From Proteus vulgaris (GTDB taxonomy: Bacteria > Pseudomonadota > Gammaproteobacteria > Enterobacterales > Enterobacteriaceae): a stretch of 64,000 bases of DNA. Below, piece by piece: positions 27,656 through 37,062 of the stretch. The notes beneath the pieces are model-generated. The model made no database searches. It was given only the letters and a program-made list of their open reading frames with translations, and was not told the origin of the DNA. The stretch spans positions 3,844,001 through 3,908,000 of the forward strand of contig NZ_CP090064.1 of assembly GCF_023100685.1 (NCBI RefSeq). The letters run 5' to 3'. Each line of letters begins with the position of its first letter. Positions within the stretch are counted from its first letter, which is position 1. Made by a program: the position numbers and the translations under genes.

Positions 27656-29074
27656 ATGAATTTTTTTTCATTCGAGTTTCTCGGAGCCTTTGTTAGCTTT
27701 TTTATTCTATACTGGCTCTTCCAAAAGCACGTTAAGATCCAAAATATTCTACTGATTACAGTCAGTTATGCTTTTCTCTTTAATGTAGATTATCGTCCTG
27801 CGATTATCTTATTAAGCTATACACTGTTAATTTATTTACTGGCAAATATATTAACCAAGTACACCTCTTCTAAAGTCATATATTGGCTATTAGGGTTATT
27901 GGTGGGTGTCTACTTTACTGCCTTTAAATATTACTCCTTTTTCCAAGAAACGCTGACACAAGCATTCCAACAATGGGGACTCAGCATTGAGTTACCGCTG
28001 ATTGAATTACTTGCGCCATTAGGGCTTTCATTCTATATATTCCACTCGGTAAGTTATGTGGTTTCTGTTTGTCGAAAAGAGATCCCCAAAGCACCGTTTT
28101 TGGATGTGGTGCTTTATCTATGCTTTTTCCCAAGCATCGTAGCTGGCCCAATTAATCGTGCTAAAGAATTTCTTCCGCAAATTCAGGCTCCAACCCGAAA
28201 AATCATTGATTACAAAGGGGCGATTATGCTGATTGTGTTGGCTATCGCAAAACTCTTTTGGTTGAGTGGTTGGTTTTCAACAAACTATGTTGATCCGGTC
28301 TTTAATGCACCCGATTTAGCGCAAAGCGGACAAGTGCTGGCGGCAGTTTATGCCTACGCATGGCATATCTATTTCAATTTCTCAGGTTACACCAATCTTG
28401 TCACTGGTATTGCGTTATTACTGGGCTTTGTCGTGCCTCGTAACTTTAATGCCCCTTATTTAGCGATAAACTTAGCCGATTTCTGGCGTCGCTGGCACAT
28501 CAGTTTATCTACCTTTATTCGTGATTACGTCTATATTCCTTTAGGGGGGAATCGTAAAGGCGTGATTAGGCAGAACTTTAATGCCTTTGCCGCGATGGTG
28601 ATTTCTGGATTATGGCATGGCGCTGCCATGACCTTTATTATTTGGGGTGCTATTCATGGGATTGGTGTGGTGCTATTAAATATTAAACACCGCCTCTTTC
28701 CTGTGAAGAAAAATGCCCCACCGAGCGCGTTATCGTCATTAAATATGTTGTTGTCATGGATAATCACTTTCCACTTTGTTTGCTTTGCGTGGATATTTTT
28801 CCGCAGTCAAACTGTAGGTGATGCGTTTGTGTTAATACAACAACTCTTTAGTACAGGCGCTTGGGCATCATTACAAGCTGAAGGTTTAACGCTCTTTATG
28901 TTCTGGGGACTGTTCTTGCTTTATCCTTGCTTTGTGACCTTAAGAGATATAGTGGCTCGTCTTGAGAAAAGAGTGCCGTGGTATGTTTATCCTCTACCAC
29001 TTGCGTTGATCCTCACAATTATTTTTATGTTGTCTCCAGATGGGGTGCCAGGATTTATTTATGCCAGCTTTTGA
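27656..29074 (+). CDS. patA: MBOAT-family O-acyltransferase, PatA-like (peptidoglycan O-acetylation)
   Basis: A 472-aa integral membrane protein with about ten hydrophobic segments. It has the MBOAT signatures: NLADFWRRWHISLSTFIRDYVYIPLGG near residues 270-295, and the GLWHGAAMTFIIWGAIHG stretch with the invariant histidine near residue 320. It should carry acetyl groups from the cytoplasm to the periplasm. The next two genes are SGNH hydrolases fitting PatB and Ape1, the arrangement known for O-acetylation of muramic acid in Neisseria and Proteus. AlgI-type alginate acetylation is an alternative, but no alginate genes are present. Confidence 0.87.
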   Translation: MNFFSFEFLGAFVSFFILYWLFQKHVKIQNILLITVSYAFLFNVDYRPAIILLSYTLLIYLLANILTKYTSSKVIYWLLGLLVGVYFTAFKYYSFFQETLTQAFQQWGLSIELPLIELLAPLGLSFYIFHSVSYVVSVCRKEIPKAPFLDVVLYLCFFPSIVAGPINRAKEFLPQIQAPTRKIIDYKGAIMLIVLAIAKLFWLSGWFSTNYVDPVFNAPDLAQSGQVLAAVYAYAWHIYFNFSGYTNLVTGIALLLGFVVPRNFNAPYLAINLADFWRRWHISLSTFIRDYVYIPLGGNRKGVIRQNFNAFAAMVISGLWHGAAMTFIIWGAIHGIGVVLLNIKHRLFPVKKNAPPSALSSLNMLLSWIITFHFVCFAWIFFRSQTVGDAFVLIQQLFSTGAWASLQAEGLTLFMFWGLFLLYPCFVTLRDIVARLEKRVPWYVYPLPLALILTIIFMLSPDGVPGFIYASF

Positions 29075-30263
29075 TTTCTGCTCAAACCTAAAAAAGACAG
29101 CAAAAGTTACCTTAATGGTGCTGTTGAGTACCCTTTTGCTGATTTGGCTAAACCAAACATCACTAGAGCGCTTTTGGCAACAACAATATCATCGCCCTGC
29201 ACCTTGGTCGGGGCTTTCTCATTATTACGCTTGGGAAGTGGGGGGACAACTGCGTGATGGTGTATTTGTTGCAATAGCAAGCTATGGCGATTATCTACAG
29301 GTTCACCATCCTGATAATCAGGCAAAACCTATTGTACAAACCTCCACACCAGAGCAACTTCCTGAAGGTTTTGCCGTTGGCTTGCACTTCTTTAATGGAT
29401 ATACGCGACCTGCATCTCAACTAACGCAACGCTTTCCGCAATTATTAGAGCGTAAGCAAACAATGGGAAGATTACCTTACCATTCTGTTACTGACGTCTC
29501 CGATGCGGCATTAGAAGCCTTAAAACCTATCGTTCAAAAAACAGAAATTATCTTATCACCAAAAGATAAAGTCCTATTTGCGGGTGACTCAATGATGCAA
29601 GGTGTCGCACCGTTACTTAAACGTCAACTGCAAACGGATTACAACATCAGCAGTATTGATTTAAGTAAACAAAGTACAGGGCTTGCTTATCCGCGCTTTT
29701 TCAATTGGCCACAAACTATCGCCACACGTTTAGCCAGTGATGACAGCATTAAATTACTAGTGGTCTTTTTAGGCCCTAACGATCCTTGGGATATGCCACC
29801 TGATGGTGGTGGGCGTTACTTAAAATTTGCTAGTGAAGCATGGGAATCAACTTATCGAGCGCGCATTGCAGGTATTATAGAAAATGCCAGACAAAATAAT
29901 GTCACGGTTATTTGGGTGGGGCCACCCAATATGCGCAAGCAGAAGTTATCTGAAGGTATGGCATACCTTGATAAACTTTACCGAGAAGAAGCTGAGAAAA
30001 TGGGTGAAATTTACCTTTCCGTCAATGATATGTTTAAATATGAGAAAGATATTTATTCTGATTATATGGGTGATGGTAGCAGCCGTGTTAAGTTAAGAGC
30101 TGGTGATGGTATTCATTTTAGCTTAAAAGGTCAGCAAATTATTGCTCAACAGGTATTTTCACGTATTCATCTTCAAGAAGAAACAAAAGAAGATAATGCA
30201 GTCGATGATGTAAAAGATAAAAACACGGTTATTGTAAATGAAACAATTAACGCACATCCTTGA
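29061..30263 (+). CDS. patB: SGNH-family periplasmic O-acetyltransferase, PatB-like
   Basis: A 400-aa protein with an N-terminal membrane anchor (KVTLMVLLSTLLLIWL) and an SGNH domain of the DUF459 type: block I FAGDSMMQGVAPLL (catalytic serine), then LVVFLGPNDPWDMP, and the Asp-His pair in AGDGIHFSLKGQ. The start at 29061 overlaps the patA end by 14 bp. An in-frame ATG at 29040 lies deeper inside patA. It should take acetyl groups from PatA and place them on C-6 of MurNAc. The tail is rich in Glu, Asp and Lys and has no domain. Confidence 0.82.
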   Translation: MPAFDFCSNLKKTAKVTLMVLLSTLLLIWLNQTSLERFWQQQYHRPAPWSGLSHYYAWEVGGQLRDGVFVAIASYGDYLQVHHPDNQAKPIVQTSTPEQLPEGFAVGLHFFNGYTRPASQLTQRFPQLLERKQTMGRLPYHSVTDVSDAALEALKPIVQKTEIILSPKDKVLFAGDSMMQGVAPLLKRQLQTDYNISSIDLSKQSTGLAYPRFFNWPQTIATRLASDDSIKLLVVFLGPNDPWDMPPDGGGRYLKFASEAWESTYRARIAGIIENARQNNVTVIWVGPPNMRKQKLSEGMAYLDKLYREEAEKMGEIYLSVNDMFKYEKDIYSDYMGDGSSRVKLRAGDGIHFSLKGQQIIAQQVFSRIHLQEETKEDNAVDDVKDKNTVIVNETINAHP

Positions 30264-31470
30264 GCGTAAAACTTTAGTCAGTAGCTCAATTATACTGGCT
30301 TTGGTTTCACTCTTAGTTGCTTGTAACCAAGACACTGAAAAAACAGTGAAGTTACCTACCCCCACAGTATTACCTGCTGATGGTTCAAGACAGCTCTACA
30401 ACTACCACGATCCTCACTTTTCAAGCTTTGTTAAAAAGTTACAACAAGGCCGTCAAACAGTGCACATTGTTCAGTTAGGGGATTCTCATACTGCGGCTGA
30501 TTTTTTCAGTGGTAAGTTGCGTGAACGTTTTCAAGCCGATTACGGTAATGGCGGTATTGGTTTTATTCCTCCGACTAATATCGCTGGGCAACGTATTGCA
30601 AACGTACAATACCAAAGTGATAAAAAAGCATGGACACTACTTTCAAGCAGAAAAGATAGCGATCCTGATTTCCCATTAGGTGGGTTTATTAGTGAACCAC
30701 AAGCTAAATGGGCTAAATTACAGTTATCTGAAAACCCAGTAACTCAGCAACGTTATCAGTTACAGGCGCTCTATAAAACGCCAACTACAGCACAAGTAAA
30801 TGTACAGTCATCAACAAGCAAAGTCCTTTCATTATCGCAAACTCAAGGTAAATGGCAGTTTTCAAATCCAACAACGATAACTTTTCCAGTCAGTATAACG
30901 GTTAGTAAAAGCCAGCCAGTTAAATTAGGAGGTTGGCTGATCACCAACCAACAACCTGGTGTCATGCTCTCCTCATTAGGTATTAATGGCGCCACAATCA
31001 ATATGATGGATAGATGGGGTACGCAATGGACAGAAACATTGGGCCAGCTAAATCCCGATATGGTCATTTTAGCTTATGGTACCAATGAAGCCTTTAATGA
31101 TACCTTCGATTTGAATGCCTATCGCCAACAACTGACAGATAAAATTCGTCAAATTCGCCAACAAGCACCGAATAGCGCTATCTTATTAATTGGGCCGTCT
31201 GATTCAGTTAAAAATAAAGAAGCCCCTGATTGCCGTTCACAACAGCCTCAATGGCTCAGCGATATTGTCAGGATACAAAAAGAAGTGGCTCAACAAGAGA
31301 AAACACTATTTTGGGATTGGCGTGACTATATGGGGGGAGAATGCTCGATAAAAGCTTGGGCGTTGTATGATTTAGCAAGGCCTGATGGTGTGCATCTTTC
31401 TCGTGAAGGGTATGAGAGCAGTGCTAATACGCTGTATAGTCAATTGAATACCTTAATGAACAAAAGCTAA
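30238..31470 (+). CDS. ape1: SGNH hydrolase lipoprotein, Ape1-like O-acetylpeptidoglycan esterase
   Basis: A 410-aa protein with a lipobox (SLLVAC, cysteine 29) and an SGNH/GDSL hydrolase fold: VQLGDSHTAADFFSG with Ser83, AYGTNEAFND, and ARPDGVHLSREGY with the Asp-His pair. The GDSHTA-DFF block is characteristic of the Ape1 group that removes acetyl groups from MurNAc to permit lytic transglycosylase action. It overlaps patB by 26 bp, so the three genes form one operon in the order seen for pat and ape clusters. Substrate specificity is inferred from family and neighbours. Confidence 0.85.
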   Translation: MKQLTHILERKTLVSSSIILALVSLLVACNQDTEKTVKLPTPTVLPADGSRQLYNYHDPHFSSFVKKLQQGRQTVHIVQLGDSHTAADFFSGKLRERFQADYGNGGIGFIPPTNIAGQRIANVQYQSDKKAWTLLSSRKDSDPDFPLGGFISEPQAKWAKLQLSENPVTQQRYQLQALYKTPTTAQVNVQSSTSKVLSLSQTQGKWQFSNPTTITFPVSITVSKSQPVKLGGWLITNQQPGVMLSSLGINGATINMMDRWGTQWTETLGQLNPDMVILAYGTNEAFNDTFDLNAYRQQLTDKIRQIRQQAPNSAILLIGPSDSVKNKEAPDCRSQQPQWLSDIVRIQKEVAQQEKTLFWDWRDYMGGECSIKAWALYDLARPDGVHLSREGYESSANTLYSQLNTLMNKS

Positions 31471-31489
31471 TTCAGTCTTTCAAGATACC

Positions 31490-31514
31490 AAAAGGAGCTT
31501 ATTGCTCCTTTTTA
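31490..31514 (+). terminator. Terminator after ape1
   Basis: AAAGGAGC (31491-31498) pairs with GCTCCTTT (31504-31511) across a 5-base loop, with T bases following. It lies between the convergent ape1 and chemoreceptor genes and may serve both. Confidence 0.75.
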
Positions 31515-31536
31515 CTTTTCTCATTGAATGGATTAA

Positions 31537-32475
31537 TCACTCATCAATGAGATTTAATAAAGCATCCACATACTTGATAACATCAACACTGGCTTGTTCC
31601 ATATGTTCGATATACCGAGTTACCGCCTCTTGATTGCCCTCTATATTGGCGCTCAGCGCTAAACGACCACATTCATGCACTAACTTATGGGGTTCTTCTA
31701 GGCGACGAAAAGCCTCAGTATTTGCGAATTTCCGACCATCTCCTTGATAATACCATTTTCCTAATCGGCACTCTGTATGCTGATTAACACTGTTTTCATC
31801 ATCATGATTAAGTAAGTGGATGTAGATAGCTTCTTTCCATAAAACATGATCCAGTTTGATGGTATTAAAAAACTGTTCCATCGCAATAAACGTAAAAAGA
31901 TGTTTTAGGTCACCTGCTTGTTCTGATAATGACACCAAGTTCTGGTGGCCTTCTACAACCAATTGTTTAACTTGTTGTACATGTTCTCGGTTTTTTTCTG
32001 TGACTTCTTTAATAAGAGTAAAGCGAGCATCTAAATTATTATTAATGGTGGCAATAGAAGAGGCTTGTTGCTGAATTTCTAAGGATAACTTTTTCATCTC
32101 TTGAGCTAATACGGCAAAACCTGCACCTTCACGGCCGATATGACCAGCTTCAATCGCTGAATTTATCGATAAAATATTAGCCTGATTTGAAAGCCTATCA
32201 ATATTGCAGGCGCTATCTTTGATTTTTTTTAACCAGCCTGAAAAATTGTCTATCTCTTCTCTGCTATGTGTAAAATGCGCATCAATTTCATTTAAAAATT
32301 GAGCTAATGACTGGGAATTATCTAACATTTCACTAAAGAGATGTTCCATTTCCTCAAGCAGATTAAGCTTGTCTTGTAGCTTATTGCTGGATATTAAGAT
32401 GGAATTTCGAATAAGCGTGATTGTGTGAATATTGCAATCAGTGTGTTTAATAAAAAGCGAATTATAGTCAACCAT
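31537..32475 (-). CDS. Soluble methyl-accepting chemotaxis-like receptor with C-terminal CZB zinc-binding domain
   Basis: A 312-aa cytoplasmic protein without membrane segments. Residues about 90-135 are the conserved signalling hairpin tip (DRLSNQANILSINSAIEA...GAGFAVLAQEMKKLS). Residues 200-312 are a CZB domain with the zinc ligands H210, C236 (TECRLGKWYY), H263 and H267 (HKLVHECG). CZB domains sense zinc or oxidants such as hypochlorous acid. The coiled-coil part is short, so direct CheA coupling is likely but not proven. It is a single gene, facing ape1 across a shared terminator. Confidence 0.9.
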   Translation of the reverse strand: MVDYNSLFIKHTDCNIHTITLIRNSILISSNKLQDKLNLLEEMEHLFSEMLDNSQSLAQFLNEIDAHFTHSREEIDNFSGWLKKIKDSACNIDRLSNQANILSINSAIEAGHIGREGAGFAVLAQEMKKLSLEIQQQASSIATINNNLDARFTLIKEVTEKNREHVQQVKQLVVEGHQNLVSLSEQAGDLKHLFTFIAMEQFFNTIKLDHVLWKEAIYIHLLNHDDENSVNQHTECRLGKWYYQGDGRKFANTEAFRRLEEPHKLVHECGRLALSANIEGNQEAVTRYIEHMEQASVDVIKYVDALLNLIDE

Positions 32476-32572
32476 AATATGACAACCCTAGTGTGCCCAC
32501 CGAATAAAGAGCCTATAGGTTAATGAGAAATTTGGTATTTTCTGTCACATTTGATAGTCATTTATTGTAATG

Positions 32573-32596
32573 AAAAAAAACGCGTCAAAAGACGCG
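32573..32596 (-). terminator. Terminator of the gntK-gntU operon
   Basis: On the - strand, CGCGTC pairs with GACGCG across a TTTT loop, followed by eight T bases. It lies 30 bp past the gntU stop codon. Confidence 0.9.
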
Positions 32597-32625
32597 CTAA
32601 ATAATGTGAAAATAAAGATTAGATA

Positions 32626-33963
32626 TTAAAGAAAAGCGAAGAAGATCATGCCTATAACTGCACCTGTTGTGCCAAGAATAGTCTCCATTAAAGACCATGT
32701 TTTTAAGGTTTGTGCTTCTGTAGCACCAGTAAATTTACCAAATAACCAGAAACCTGAGTCATTAACGTGGCTAAGAATAATAGAGCCACCAGCGATACAC
32801 ACTGATAATGCCGCCATTTGAGCGCCACTGTAACCCAACTCATTGATAACGGGTAAAACTAAACCAACTGCGGTTAAACAAGCAACCGTTGCAGAGCCTT
32901 GAATAACACGCACTGCACCAGCAAGAATAAAACACGCCACCGCAATTGGCATACCAGCACCAATTAAAGCATTACCTAATGCAGGGCCAACACCTGAATC
33001 TACAAGTACTTGTTTAAAGACACCACCCGCGCCAGTAACCAGTAAGATGATCCCCGCAGGTTGGATTGCTGCAGAACAGATTTCCATTACTTTTTCTTTG
33101 CTCATACCACGACGGATCGCAAGACCGTAAATAGCCACTAAACAAGCCACAAGAATCGCAATAAATGGATGACCAACAAATTCAAGGATGTTGTACAGCT
33201 CTGAACCTTTCTCAACGAAACGCGCACCAATAGTTTTGCATCCCACTAACACTAAAGGTAATAACACCAGTGCAAGACTGAAACCAAAAGAAGGCATTTT
33301 GTTTTGGCCTAAACTTGGTTCAGACAAATCTTTTGGTAATTCTAAGGTAACGTAACGGCTGATAAAGTTACCGAAGATAGGACCTGCTAATAACATGCCC
33401 GGAATAGCTGCACATAAACCAATTAAGATCATCCAACCAAAATCAGCATTCATTTGGTCAGCTAATAACATTGGTGTTGGCCCTGGTAATAAGAAGGCGG
33501 CAGCACCTGCAACACCCGCAAACAGAGGGATCGCCATTTTTACCACATTGCCACCAGTACGGCGAGCAACAGCAAATACAACACCAATTAACAAGACAAC
33601 GGCGACATCAAAGAACAGAGGTAGAGCACAAATTAAGCCAGCAATACCCAATGCGTAGTTAGCTCGTTTCTCACCAAAATATTTTAATAATCGAACTGCG
33701 ATTTGGTCTAATGCCCCAGTTTCGTGTAGCACTTTACCGAACATTGCACCCAGTGCGACCACGATAGAAAGGAAACCTAATGTTCCGCCCATTCCGTTTT
33801 GCATAGTTTGCGTGATTTTTTCAAGAGGCATTCCAGAGAAAATACCTGCGCCGATAGCAACAATCATCAATGCAATAAATGCATGCAAACGCGCATACAT
33901 AACGAAAAAGAGTAATAATAGAACCGAGCCAACCGCAGTTAGCACAAGCGTTAATGTACTCAT
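32626..33963 (-). CDS. gntU: Gluconate permease GntU
   Basis: A 445-aa inner-membrane transporter of the GntP family with about twelve or more hydrophobic segments. It matches E. coli GntU almost throughout: MSTLTLVLTAVGSVLLLLF, GGTLGFLSIVVALGAMFGK, SQ/DQMNADFGWMILIGLCAAIPG and SHVNDSGFWLFGKFTGATEAQTLKTW. The start overlaps the gntK stop (ATGA), so the two are co-translated. It takes up gluconate for phosphorylation by GntK and entry into the Entner-Doudoroff or pentose phosphate route. Confidence 0.95.
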   Translation of the reverse strand: MSTLTLVLTAVGSVLLLLFFVMYARLHAFIALMIVAIGAGIFSGMPLEKITQTMQNGMGGTLGFLSIVVALGAMFGKVLHETGALDQIAVRLLKYFGEKRANYALGIAGLICALPLFFDVAVVLLIGVVFAVARRTGGNVVKMAIPLFAGVAGAAAFLLPGPTPMLLADQMNADFGWMILIGLCAAIPGMLLAGPIFGNFISRYVTLELPKDLSEPSLGQNKMPSFGFSLALVLLPLVLVGCKTIGARFVEKGSELYNILEFVGHPFIAILVACLVAIYGLAIRRGMSKEKVMEICSAAIQPAGIILLVTGAGGVFKQVLVDSGVGPALGNALIGAGMPIAVACFILAGAVRVIQGSATVACLTAVGLVLPVINELGYSGAQMAALSVCIAGGSIILSHVNDSGFWLFGKFTGATEAQTLKTWSLMETILGTTGAVIGMIFFAFL

Positions 33964-34514
33964 ACTGTTTCCCCTTCAAAAGCCCCTTGTGTCACTGAAT
34001 TTATTTTATTGATTGCACTTTCAATTACATCATCAAGTGGCATTGAAATATCAATTTCATACACATCATTTTCAGCGTTGGTTGGCTCTTCTAAGGTTTC
34101 AAATTGAGTCACTAACATTTGAGGTTTAAAGAAGTGCCCTTTACGTGCTTTTAAGCGGCTTTCAATCAGCTCATAGTCACCTTTTAAATATAAAAAGTGC
34201 AGGCATTGATTGCCGTCTCTTAACATATCACGATACTGTTTTTTCAATGCAGAACAGACAATTAGCGATACGCTATTAGTTCTTTGCATCGCAAAAGCAG
34301 CATCATTGAGTGCTTGTAACCAAGGTTTGCGATCTTCATCATTTAAAGCATGGCCTGATGCCATTTTAGTAATATTTGAGCGAGGGTGTAGGAAATCACC
34401 GTCTAAAAATGCGGCACCTGTACGTTGTGCCACACCACTTGCGACCGCAGATTTACCACTGCCTGATACCCCCATTAAGATGAAAACATGGTGTAGGGAT
34501 TGGGTATCGTTCAT
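33960..34514 (-). CDS. gntK: Gluconokinase GntK
   Basis: A 184-aa P-loop kinase that makes 6-phosphogluconate from gluconate and ATP. The Walker A motif GVSGSGKS is near residues 15-22, followed by FLDGDFLHPRSNITKMASG for substrate and VCSALKKQYRDMLR. The length is as expected. It is the first gene of the gntK-gntU operon. A perfect palindromic operator lies 40 bp upstream of its start. Confidence 0.96.
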   Translation of the reverse strand: MNDTQSLHHVFILMGVSGSGKSAVASGVAQRTGAAFLDGDFLHPRSNITKMASGHALNDEDRKPWLQALNDAAFAMQRTNSVSLIVCSALKKQYRDMLRDGNQCLHFLYLKGDYELIESRLKARKGHFFKPQMLVTQFETLEEPTNAENDVYEIDISMPLDDVIESAINKINSVTQGAFEGETV

Positions 34515-34553
34515 AGAATGCTCCTTTAAGGCAGATATTAAGTCTTTTTTGTA

Positions 34554-34582
34554 ATGTTACCCGTAACTGTTACGGGTAACAT
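34554..34582. promoter_or_regulatory. GntR operator, perfect 29-bp palindrome
   Basis: The left arm ATGTTACCCGTAAC (34554-34567) and the right arm GTTACGGGTAACAT (34569-34582) are exact complements around one central T. Each arm also holds a near-palindrome GTTAC-CC/GG-GTAAC of the LacI/GntR type, so two overlapping operators may be present. It lies 40 bp upstream of gntK, with the gntR gene 220 bp further on. Confidence 0.88.
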
Positions 34583-34723
34583 ATCCGAAGTGGTAAGGTA
34601 AATACAACAACGAAAATCAACTAAGAAGTGAAAATGTGAGGCGACTCTCAAATGAAAGTAAGATGATCTACAAACTGACAACAAAATATTGGAGAAGCAA
34701 CTCGATATTTATTTAAGGCTCAA

Positions 34724-34763
34724 TAAAAAACCCTACTGTTAATTATTTCATAACAATAGGGTT
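34724..34763 (-). terminator. Terminator after gntR
   Basis: On the - strand, a 13-bp stem with one mismatch (AACCCTATTGTTA against TAACAGTAGGGTT) followed by a T-run. It separates gntR from the gntK-gntU operon. Confidence 0.8.
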
Positions 34764-34803
34764 ATTAAATGATAAATTCAAATATTATCAATAACTTAAA
34801 TTA

Positions 34804-35799
34804 TTATATGCTTTCACCTGTAATAATGCGAAAACCAACATCAATAACTTGTCCTCGAGCAATTTTGCCTTTCATACGCTTAAGCAATAAATCTGCCGCT
34901 TGTTGTCCCATTTCATCACGCGGAGTAAAGATACTCGCCAGACGAGGTGTCATTACTTGCCCTACGTCATGTCCATGAAAACCAGAGATGGCGATATCAT
35001 TAGGCACTGAAATACCTAAGCGCTGGCACTCAAAAACAGCACCAATAGCGATATCATCATTGGTACAATAAAGCCCGTCTAAATCAGGGTATTGTTTACG
35101 TGCTGCATGTAATAATTCAGCACCTAAAGAATACGACGAACTTTTCGGTGTCATTACACTGCCTGTCGGTAAGCCTGCATTTTGCATCGCTTTCTCGTAC
35201 CCGTTTAAACGCATTAGAGTACGCTCATCCTGTCTTGCACCAAGATAAATAACACGCTTACAACCGCGCTTGATCATTTCACTGACCATCTGTTGTGATG
35301 CATCAATGTTGTCTAATCCCACGGCAGAGTCAAAACAAGGTGAAACGCTATCCATGATTTCCACCACAGGAATGCCTGCTGTTTCTAGCATTTTTATTGT
35401 TTTTGGCGTGTGTGTTCTTTCTGCAAGAATAAGCCCATCAATATTATAAGAGAGCAATGAAAGTAGGCGTTCTTCTTCTTTTTCAGCACGATATCCGTAG
35501 TGCGCTAACATGGTTTGATAACCGTATTTATCGGTCACTGATTCAATACCACGAATAACTTCAGCAAAAACTTGGTTAGTTAAAGAAGGTAGCAATACCC
35601 CAATCGCATGACTGGTAGAATTAGATAAAATATCAGGGGCGCGATTAGGAATATAATTAAGACTGTCTAACTCGCGCGCAATTTTTTCTCGTAAAGCTTC
35701 AGAGACCTGTTCTGGGTTACGCAAAAAACGACTCACTGTCATTTTGGTAACACCAACTCGCGAAGCTACATCCTGTAATGATGGGCGTTTTTTCTTCAT
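34804..35799 (-). CDS. gntR: Gluconate repressor GntR (LacI family)
   Basis: A 331-aa repressor. The N-terminal LacI-type helix-turn-helix is SLQDVASRVGVTKMTVSRFL, followed by the hinge PNRAPDILSNSTSHAIGVLLPSLTNQVFAEV and a periplasmic-binding-type effector domain ending GFRIITGESI. It is near identical in pattern to E. coli GntR over the full length. The start is set at 35799 (MKKKRPSLQDV) and not at the ATG four codons upstream, by the family N-terminus. It represses gnt genes when gluconate is absent; the palindrome at 34554-34582 is the obvious target. Confidence 0.95.
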   Translation of the reverse strand: MKKKRPSLQDVASRVGVTKMTVSRFLRNPEQVSEALREKIARELDSLNYIPNRAPDILSNSTSHAIGVLLPSLTNQVFAEVIRGIESVTDKYGYQTMLAHYGYRAEKEEERLLSLLSYNIDGLILAERTHTPKTIKMLETAGIPVVEIMDSVSPCFDSAVGLDNIDASQQMVSEMIKRGCKRVIYLGARQDERTLMRLNGYEKAMQNAGLPTGSVMTPKSSSYSLGAELLHAARKQYPDLDGLYCTNDDIAIGAVFECQRLGISVPNDIAISGFHGHDVGQVMTPRLASIFTPRDEMGQQAADLLLKRMKGKIARGQVIDVGFRIITGESI

Positions 35800-35971
35800 T
35801 TTATATCGCAACTATCCAAAAACACTCGTATTAATACGCGCTTTAATTTTCCAAGAACGCTGATTATAGCCCTAGGTTATACACTATTTCGAATAAAGTT
35901 TTTCAGATGTGTGCTTAGATTTGATTTTGACTGATGATCCCTTGACTTAAGCCAAAGGAAATATAGTATTC

Positions 35972-35999
35972 TTCGCTGTATAATAAATGAAACAACGAT
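35972..35999. promoter_or_regulatory. ModE-like box upstream of the ABC importer operon (weaker match)
   Basis: TTCGCTGTATA, 6 bases, GAAACAACGAT: 11-6-11 spacing and 17 or so of 21 defined positions of the ModE-type pattern ATCGNTATATA-N6-TATATAACGAT. It is centred about 45 bp upstream of the start at 36031. It is found by eye, and the inner right half is poor. Confidence 0.45.
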
Positions 36000-36030
36000 A
36001 TCAATATAAAACAATAAACAGTGTGAACTT

Positions 36031-37062
36031 ATGGCGATCCGTAGACGACAATTTCTAACTTACCTCACAACAATTGCGACATTATCTGCACTTCCGCATT
36101 CGGTAAGAGCCGCGATAACCTCGCGTATTGCAGCACAATTTGGTCACGTTCCGGCATCAACCGCGATCCATCGCGTGATCAGTGCAGGACCTCCGACCGA
36201 TCAATTATTGCTCGCATTAGCCCCTGAAAAACTATTAGGTTTCTCATCCCTTAACTTAGAGAAAAGCCCTTTATTTGCAGAGGATTTACGTAAATTACCC
36301 CGTTTAGGGCGATTATCAGGACGAGGAAGTACCCTCTCTTTAGAAGCCTTACTAACGTTAGAACCCGATGTCATTATTGATAGTGGAAATGTAGATGAAA
36401 CCTATCGCTCATTAGCGAAACGCGTTTCCGATCAAACGGGTGTGCCTTATGTGTTAATTGATGGCACATTAAAAGATAGTCCTGCCCAATTGCGTCAAAC
36501 AGGCGCTTTATTAGGGGTTACAGAAAGAGCAGAAACATTAGCGCTAATTGCAGAGCAATATCTTAGTGATGCCGCCTTGTTTGCTTCTACACAAAAAACA
36601 AACCCTCGTTTTTACCTTGCTCGTGGAGCGAAAGGATTACAAACAGGCGCAAGAAGCTCTATTCATACCGAAGCTATTGAAACATTAGGCTTTGAAAATG
36701 TGGTAGATATTCCTAATTTCACTGGGTTAACGGATGTTTCACCAGAACAACTGTTGATGTGGGATCCTGAAATTATCATCACACAAGATGAAAATGCCTA
36801 TCAGCAAATTATGCAAGATTCTGTATGGAAAAGCATTCAAGCAGTTAAAAACAACAAAGTACTACTGTTTAAAGGCTTACCATTTGGTTGGTTAGATGGT
36901 CCTCCGGGTATCAACCGTTTAATGGGGATGCGTCGCTTACAAAGCCATTTTGACGCTCGAATAGAAAAACAAGCTGCTCAAGATCTGCAAAATTACTTTG
37001 CTCATTTTTACCATACGCAATTAAGTGCTGAACAATGTCAGCAATTATTGGGGTATTCATGA
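36031..37062 (+). CDS. ABC transporter substrate-binding protein, FecB/BtuF-type; candidate molybdate/tungstate or metal-chelate binder
   Basis: A 343-aa protein with a twin-arginine signal (AIRRRQFLTYL, cleavage near residue 27, SVRA), so it is probably exported folded by Tat. The body is of the helical-backbone class III type: LLALAPEKLLGFSS, LEPDVIIDSG, WDPEIIITQDE and the late LLFKGLPFGWLDGPPGINRLMG. The same class includes Haemophilus MolA, which binds molybdate and tungstate, as well as many iron-chelate binders. It heads a tightly coupled operon that contains modD. A ModE-like box is upstream. The cargo is inferred. Confidence 0.85.
   Translation: MAIRRRQFLTYLTTIATLSALPHSVRAAITSRIAAQFGHVPASTAIHRVISAGPPTDQLLLALAPEKLLGFSSLNLEKSPLFAEDLRKLPRLGRLSGRGSTLSLEALLTLEPDVIIDSGNVDETYRSLAKRVSDQTGVPYVLIDGTLKDSPAQLRQTGALLGVTERAETLALIAEQYLSDAALFASTQKTNPRFYLARGAKGLQTGARSSIHTEAIETLGFENVVDIPNFTGLTDVSPEQLLMWDPEIIITQDENAYQQIMQDSVWKSIQAVKNNKVLLFKGLPFGWLDGPPGINRLMGMRRLQSHFDARIEKQAAQDLQNYFAHFYHTQLSAEQCQQLLGYS

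Noticed and set aside
31537..32475. CZB protein as a diguanylate cyclase (DgcZ type)
   Set aside because: No GGDEF domain. The N-terminal part is a chemoreceptor signalling hairpin.
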